From NCBI RefSeq assembly GCF_015594725.1, contig NZ_JADNRC010000005.1, positions 124,001 through 188,000 on the forward strand: 64,000 nt of DNA, read 5' to 3'. Positions within the stretch are counted from its first letter, which is position 1; the number at the start of each line of letters is the position of its first letter. Below the pieces are notes generated by a model. The model did not search any database, was not told the DNA's origin, and saw nothing but the letters and a program-made list of their open reading frames with translations. Origin of the DNA: Flavobacterium sp. ALJ2. GTDB lineage: Bacteria; Bacteroidota; Bacteroidia; Flavobacteriales; Flavobacteriaceae. Shown piece after piece: positions 60,726-64,000 of the stretch. A program made the position numbers and the translations under genes.

Positions 60726-61043
60726 ATGTACGGAATATCACCTTTTATACTACTGGTAATACCTTTTTTGATTCAAATTATATGGGGATCCAAAGCAATT
60801 AAAAAAAAGATAAAATTAAATTTTGGTTACATATCTCTAATTACCATAACTTTACAAATACCTTTATCGATACTTTCTGTTTATATCGCTTCTGAAAATA
60901 TAAATGCAAATTTTGAATATCAGAATAGATGTGGCTTGGTAATGCTCGGAATTGTTGCTTTTAATTTTCTTTTTGCAATTTTACTTTTAGTAACCATTAT
61001 TGTACAGTTTTTTATTAAAAGATATTATGAAAAAAAGCAATAA
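60726..61043 (+). CDS. Small membrane protein, three predicted helices
   Basis: A 105-residue hydrophobic protein with helices near 4-20, 32-52 and 70-95 and a lysine-rich end (RYYEKKQ). No family recognised. First of three tightly spaced small membrane protein genes. Confidence 0.6.
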   Translation: MYGISPFILLVIPFLIQIIWGSKAIKKKIKLNFGYISLITITLQIPLSILSVYIASENINANFEYQNRCGLVMLGIVAFNFLFAILLLVTIIVQFFIKRYYEKKQ

Positions 61044-61046
61044 ATT

Positions 61047-61256
61047 ATGCTTAAATCCAAAACAGTTTTTATAATTTTTATAGTTTTATCTGTAATTGTA
61101 TTGCCTTATTGTATTTTCTATATAAATTCTGATTTCTTTTCTTCTCTAGTTCCTGGTTGGAATACAACTATCAATTCTCATAGAATTATTTCTGCCTTAA
61201 TTAAATTTGTCGTTTTGTCTGTAGTAACATTTTACTATTGGAAACTTTCAAAATGA
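61047..61256 (+). CDS. Small membrane protein, two predicted helices
   Basis: A 69-residue protein with helices near 5-25 and 47-65. It begins three bases after the preceding stop, and its stop overlaps the next ATG (ATGA at 61253-61256). No family recognised. Confidence 0.55.
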   Translation: MLKSKTVFIIFIVLSVIVLPYCIFYINSDFFSSLVPGWNTTINSHRIISALIKFVVLSVVTFYYWKLSK

Positions 61257-61513
61257 CTGATAAAATAAATCTTAAAAAACTTATAATCCATCTTTTGTTT
61301 ACAATCCTTGGCATTTTGATTTCAAAAATTAATCTTTATTCCTTACTTGATTTTAGCTCTCTTAATCCTGAAAATAATATATCTGCAATTCAAATCGCAG
61401 TGAGTATCAATATCTGCATAAATATAATATTTTTCTTAACACAAGCTTTCTTTGGGGTATTCTATATAAAGCTTCGAAAGAGAATCACTTCCAATAACAA
61501 TCAAAATTCTTAA
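61253..61513 (+). CDS. Small membrane protein, two to three predicted helices
   Basis: An 86-residue protein (MTDKINLKKLIIHLLFT start) with hydrophobic helices near 9-28 and 47-77 and a basic C-terminus. The ATGA overlap with the preceding gene indicates translational coupling, so I prefer this ATG over the TTG at 61238. No family recognised. Confidence 0.55.
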   Translation: MTDKINLKKLIIHLLFTILGILISKINLYSLLDFSSLNPENNISAIQIAVSINICINIIFFLTQAFFGVFYIKLRKRITSNNNQNS

Positions 61514-61537
61514 TTCCTTAACAAGGGAAAGGAATTA
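61511..61537 (+). terminator. Hairpin after the small membrane protein genes
   Basis: TAATTCCTT (61511-61519) and AAGGAATTA (61529-61537) form a 9-bp stem starting at the stop codon. No T-run follows, so termination is uncertain. Confidence 0.35.
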
Positions 61538-61849
61538 TACTACAAAAAACTAACCTTAGGTATGATAAATGTCATTTATCAGTTAATAGTAATGACTTAA
61601 TATTGCCCTTGCTTAAATTGCATGGCATATATTTCTCATTGTTGCTTAGTCAACTGAGTTTAAAGTGGAAACCATTTTTCATCAATATCTACAGAGTGAT
61701 CAGCTGTGGCTTGTGTAAAAAGCGAGAAAAAGAGTTTTAAAGAAAAATAGTACAATGCATAGAAGGAAATGCTCGTTAAAAAATTCCTAATTCTTAATCT
61801 GTAAATCGTAAATCATAACTACCTTTGCACTGTCTTAAAAATTCATACT
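61514..61849. other. Gap before kdsA
   Basis: The 336-base gap contains a 19-base palindrome TGATAAATG-T-CATTTATCA (61563-61581) and the kdsA -7 box TACCTTTG (61820-61827). No gene is supported. Confidence 0.5.
61820..61827 (+). promoter_or_regulatory. -7 box of kdsA
   Basis: TACCTTTG matches TAnnTTTG, 23 bases before the ATG at 61850. Confidence 0.5.
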
Positions 61850-62668
61850 ATGAACATACAACATATTCCACAAATTAAACATACAGATAGCGGTAATTTC
61901 TTTTTACTTGCAGGACCTTGCGCCATAGAAGGTGAAGAAATGGCAATGCGTATTGCTGAAAAATTAATTGGTATTACCGACAAACTTCAGATTCCTTATG
62001 TTTTTAAAGGGTCGTTTAAAAAAGCTAACCGTTCTAGAATCGACAGTTTCTCTGGAATTGGTGACGAAAAAGCATTGAAAATTCTAAGAAAAGTTTCTGA
62101 AACTTTTCACGTTCCTACCGTAACTGATATTCATACTAATGAGGATGCTGAAATGGCTGCTCAATATGTTGATGTTTTGCAAATTCCTGCATTCCTAGTA
62201 CGCCAAACTGATCTTGTTGTGGCTGCTGCCAATACTGGAAAAGTAGTTAATTTGAAAAAAGGCCAATTTATGAGTCCTGAAAGCATGAAACATGCTGTAC
62301 AAAAGGTATTGGATTGTAACAATCAAAACGTGATGGTTACTGATCGTGGTACTATGTTTGGCTACCAGGACATGATTGTAGATTATAGAGGAATCCCAAC
62401 AATGCAGCAATATGCTACAACAGTTCTTGATGTAACCCATTCATTACAGCAACCTAATCAAACTGTAGGTGTGACTGGTGGAAGACCTGATATGATCGAA
62501 ACTGTTGCTAAAGCTGGTATTGCTGTAGGCGTTGACGGTATTTTTATCGAAACTCATTTTGATCCTGCTAACGCCAAAAGTGATGGTGCAAATATGTTGC
62601 ATTTAGACTATTTTGAAGATTTAATGACTAAACTAGTTGCCATCAGAAAAACCATTAATCAATTTTAA
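61850..62668 (+). CDS. kdsA: 3-deoxy-D-manno-octulosonate 8-phosphate synthase
   Basis: A 272-residue aldolase that condenses phosphoenolpyruvate with arabinose 5-phosphate to make KDO-8-phosphate for lipopolysaccharide. Motifs include LLAGPCAIEGEEMA, VFKGSFKKANRSRIDSFSG, the PEP-site lysines and QIPAFLVRQTDLVVAAANTG, VNLKKGQFMSPESM, and FIETHFDPANAKSDGANML. Length is normal. Confidence 0.96.
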   Translation: MNIQHIPQIKHTDSGNFFLLAGPCAIEGEEMAMRIAEKLIGITDKLQIPYVFKGSFKKANRSRIDSFSGIGDEKALKILRKVSETFHVPTVTDIHTNEDAEMAAQYVDVLQIPAFLVRQTDLVVAAANTGKVVNLKKGQFMSPESMKHAVQKVLDCNNQNVMVTDRGTMFGYQDMIVDYRGIPTMQQYATTVLDVTHSLQQPNQTVGVTGGRPDMIETVAKAGIAVGVDGIFIETHFDPANAKSDGANMLHLDYFEDLMTKLVAIRKTINQF

Positions 62669-62684
62669 TTTTAAACTTATTACA

Positions 62685-63527
62685 TTGAAAACTAATTTTA
62701 TTTTATTTTTCTTGTTGTGTTTTTCAGTAAATACTTTTGCACAAGAACAAATAACAGTACAAGACAAATACACAGCACACAATAAAGGAAAATTCTTCGT
62801 TTCTTGGGGTGGTAACAGAGAAAGTTACAGTAAATCAGATGTTAACTTTAGAGGGAAAGATTACAATTTTACTGTTGAAAATATGTCTGCTCATGACAAA
62901 CCAAAAGGATGGCATATGGATTATGTTAATCCTGCAAGAATGACTATTCCTCAAACTAATTTACGTTTAGGTTATTTTTTTAGCGACCATTACAGTGTAA
63001 CGATTGGATTGGATCATATGAAATATGTAATGACTCAAGATCAAACAGCAATTGTTAACGGATATATTAATTCACCTGAAAATCATAATGGTATTTACAA
63101 CAATACACCTGTGGATTTTACAGATGGAAAATTCTTAATGTACGAACATACAGATGGTTTAAATTATATTAATACAGAGGTTTCTAGATTCGATGATGTT
63201 TCAAAATGGTTTGGCTTACCTAATACAGATAAATTTCAAATTAATTTGACTGAAGGTTTAGGTGCTGGAATTTTATACCCTAAAACAAATACAACACTTT
63301 TAGGCAAAGATCGTCATGATGATTTTCACGTTTCTGGATATGGCGTATCTGCTAAAGCCGGAATTAACTTAACTTTCTTCAAACATTTTTACATCCAAGG
63401 AGAGTTAAAAGGTGGTTATATCAACATGCAAGATATTAGAACTACCAAAAGTAGCGATGATAGTGCTTCTCAAGACTTTTTCTTTTTCCAGAGAATTATT
63501 GCTTTCGGAGGTATCTTCAGAATATAA
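62685..63527 (+). CDS. Outer membrane beta-barrel candidate, TTG start
   Basis: About 280 residues. No ATG precedes the signal peptide; TTG at 62685 gives MKTNFILFFLLCFSVNTFAQ. The mature protein has many alternating aromatic strands (FFVSWGGNRESYSKSDVNFRG, NLRLGYFFSDHYSVTIGLDH, FFKHFYIQGELKGGYINM) and ends in RIIAFGGIFRI with a C-terminal hydrophobic residue, as outer membrane barrels do. No named family recognised. It follows kdsA by 16 bases and may share its transcript. Confidence 0.72.
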   Translation: MKTNFILFFLLCFSVNTFAQEQITVQDKYTAHNKGKFFVSWGGNRESYSKSDVNFRGKDYNFTVENMSAHDKPKGWHMDYVNPARMTIPQTNLRLGYFFSDHYSVTIGLDHMKYVMTQDQTAIVNGYINSPENHNGIYNNTPVDFTDGKFLMYEHTDGLNYINTEVSRFDDVSKWFGLPNTDKFQINLTEGLGAGILYPKTNTTLLGKDRHDDFHVSGYGVSAKAGINLTFFKHFYIQGELKGGYINMQDIRTTKSSDDSASQDFFFFQRIIAFGGIFRI

Positions 63528-63540
63528 TTTACAAATTCAT

Positions 63541-63577
63541 AAAAAATAGTCATCATTATATTTGGTGACTATTTTTT
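63541..63577 (+). terminator. Intrinsic terminator
   Basis: AAAAAATAGTCA (63541-63552) pairs with TGACTATTTTTT (63566-63577) around a 13-base loop and is T-rich after. Confidence 0.8.
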
Positions 63578-63610
63578 TTATTATTTACTTTGTAATTCAA
63601 AGTACTTTTT

Positions 63611-64000
63611 ATGAAAGATAAATATTTACAAGACATTAGTGAAATAAAAAACATGATGAATAAATCTTCTCAGTTTATTTCATTAAGTGGTTTATCCGGG
63701 ATCATGGCAGGAATATATGCTCTCATTGGTGCACATATCGCCAATGGCCTTATTGAAAGGCATGTGGGTTATTATGTCACTCTTGAAAGCAAAACTTTTA
63801 AATTGATTGTATTAACAGCTTTTTTAGTATTAGTTTTCTCCATTGTTACTGCAGCAATTTTGACTGTGAGTAAAGCAAAAAAAGAAGGTGAGAAAATATG
63901 GAATACCACTTCAAAAAGAATGTTAGTCAATTTTTTGATTCCGCTTGTTTCTGGTGGTGTTTTCGGCTTACTTTTACTCCGAAATGGTTATTATGGCTTA
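63611..64000 (+). CDS. Uncharacterised membrane protein, truncated by the window end
   Basis: The first 130 codons are visible and the frame is open to base 64000. After a charged start (MKDKYLQDISEIKNMMNKSS) there are hydrophobic helices SLSGLSGIMAGIYALIG, LIVLTAFLVLVFSIVTAAIL and LVNFLIPLVSGGVFGLLLL. The type is common in Flavobacteria but unnamed to me. The gene continues past the window. Confidence 0.7.
   Translation, partial: MKDKYLQDISEIKNMMNKSSQFISLSGLSGIMAGIYALIGAHIANGLIERHVGYYVTLESKTFKLIVLTAFLVLVFSIVTAAILTVSKAKKEGEKIWNTTSKRMLVNFLIPLVSGGVFGLLLLRNGYYGL

Noticed and set aside
1..64000. tRNA, rRNA, CRISPR arrays, insertion sequences or prophage genes
   Set aside because: No cloverleaf-like T-arm sequences, no regularly spaced repeats, no transposase, integrase or phage structural motifs were seen in any frame.

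Overview
The window is chromosomal DNA of a Flavobacterium-like member of the Bacteroidota. The evidence is strong A+T richness, signal peptides ending in xxAQ, lipoboxes ending in SC, genes that start without a Shine-Dalgarno sequence, and a recurring TAnnTTTG promoter -7 element (often with TTG about 17-22 bases upstream) in front of genes. I see no rRNA, tRNA, CRISPR array, prophage or insertion sequence. Most genes are ordinary core genes; accessory material is limited to a few islets.

Layout. 1-4450: a partial DUF1684 gene, an MFS transporter, a BlaI/M56 (MecI/BlaR1-type) regulatory pair preceded by a three-copy operator array, a decayed secreted gene and a 46-residue conserved small protein. 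4465-13410: a fasciclin protein, a three-gene RND efflux operon (adaptor, pump, outer membrane channel) and a LytS/LytTR-type two-component pair that probably controls something nearby. 13467-17744: a FabH paralogue, a tandem universal stress protein and dnaK with an unusual upstream region. 18073-22443: an accessory islet of poorly characterised small and secreted proteins, with a frameshifted remnant and a 48-bp perfect palindrome. 22444-28261: MscS channel, DUF1398, sulfurtransferase, a ModF-like ABC ATPase, a SulP transporter and a lipoprotein.

28338-34686: rluD, a PASTA protein, ddl, coaD, phnA, a small secreted protein and a DbpA-like helicase. 34992-36044: a stand-alone PD-(D/E)XK nuclease. 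36169-44840: a NUDIX gene facing pyrE, a SRPBCC protein, birA, and then a core run rsfS, ftsH, LUD protein, cdsA, psd, acyl-CoA-binding protein and a lipid-anchored superoxide dismutase; cdsA-psd-ACBP overlap or abut and form a phospholipid-synthesis unit. 44971-54223: a lipoprotein alpha-amylase, an OstA/LptA-like protein, a class III aminotransferase, a TPR protein, aroE and a membrane-anchored GH1 enzyme. 54425-64000: a DUF349 protein, prmA-clpS, a sterol desaturase-family protein with a lysoplasmalogenase, a small lipoprotein, three tiny membrane proteins, kdsA, an outer membrane beta-barrel candidate and a partial membrane protein.

I did not find a clear new multi-gene system. The best candidates for a second look are regulatory or structural: the 20-bp-phased BlaI operator array, promoters whose -7 box sits in or at the edge of an inverted repeat, the TGACA/TGTCA cluster with a sigma-54-like element before dnaK, the leaderless-looking nudix/pyrE head-to-head pair, the 48-bp palindrome, the isolated nuclease, and several families of decayed intergenic repeats scattered through the window.
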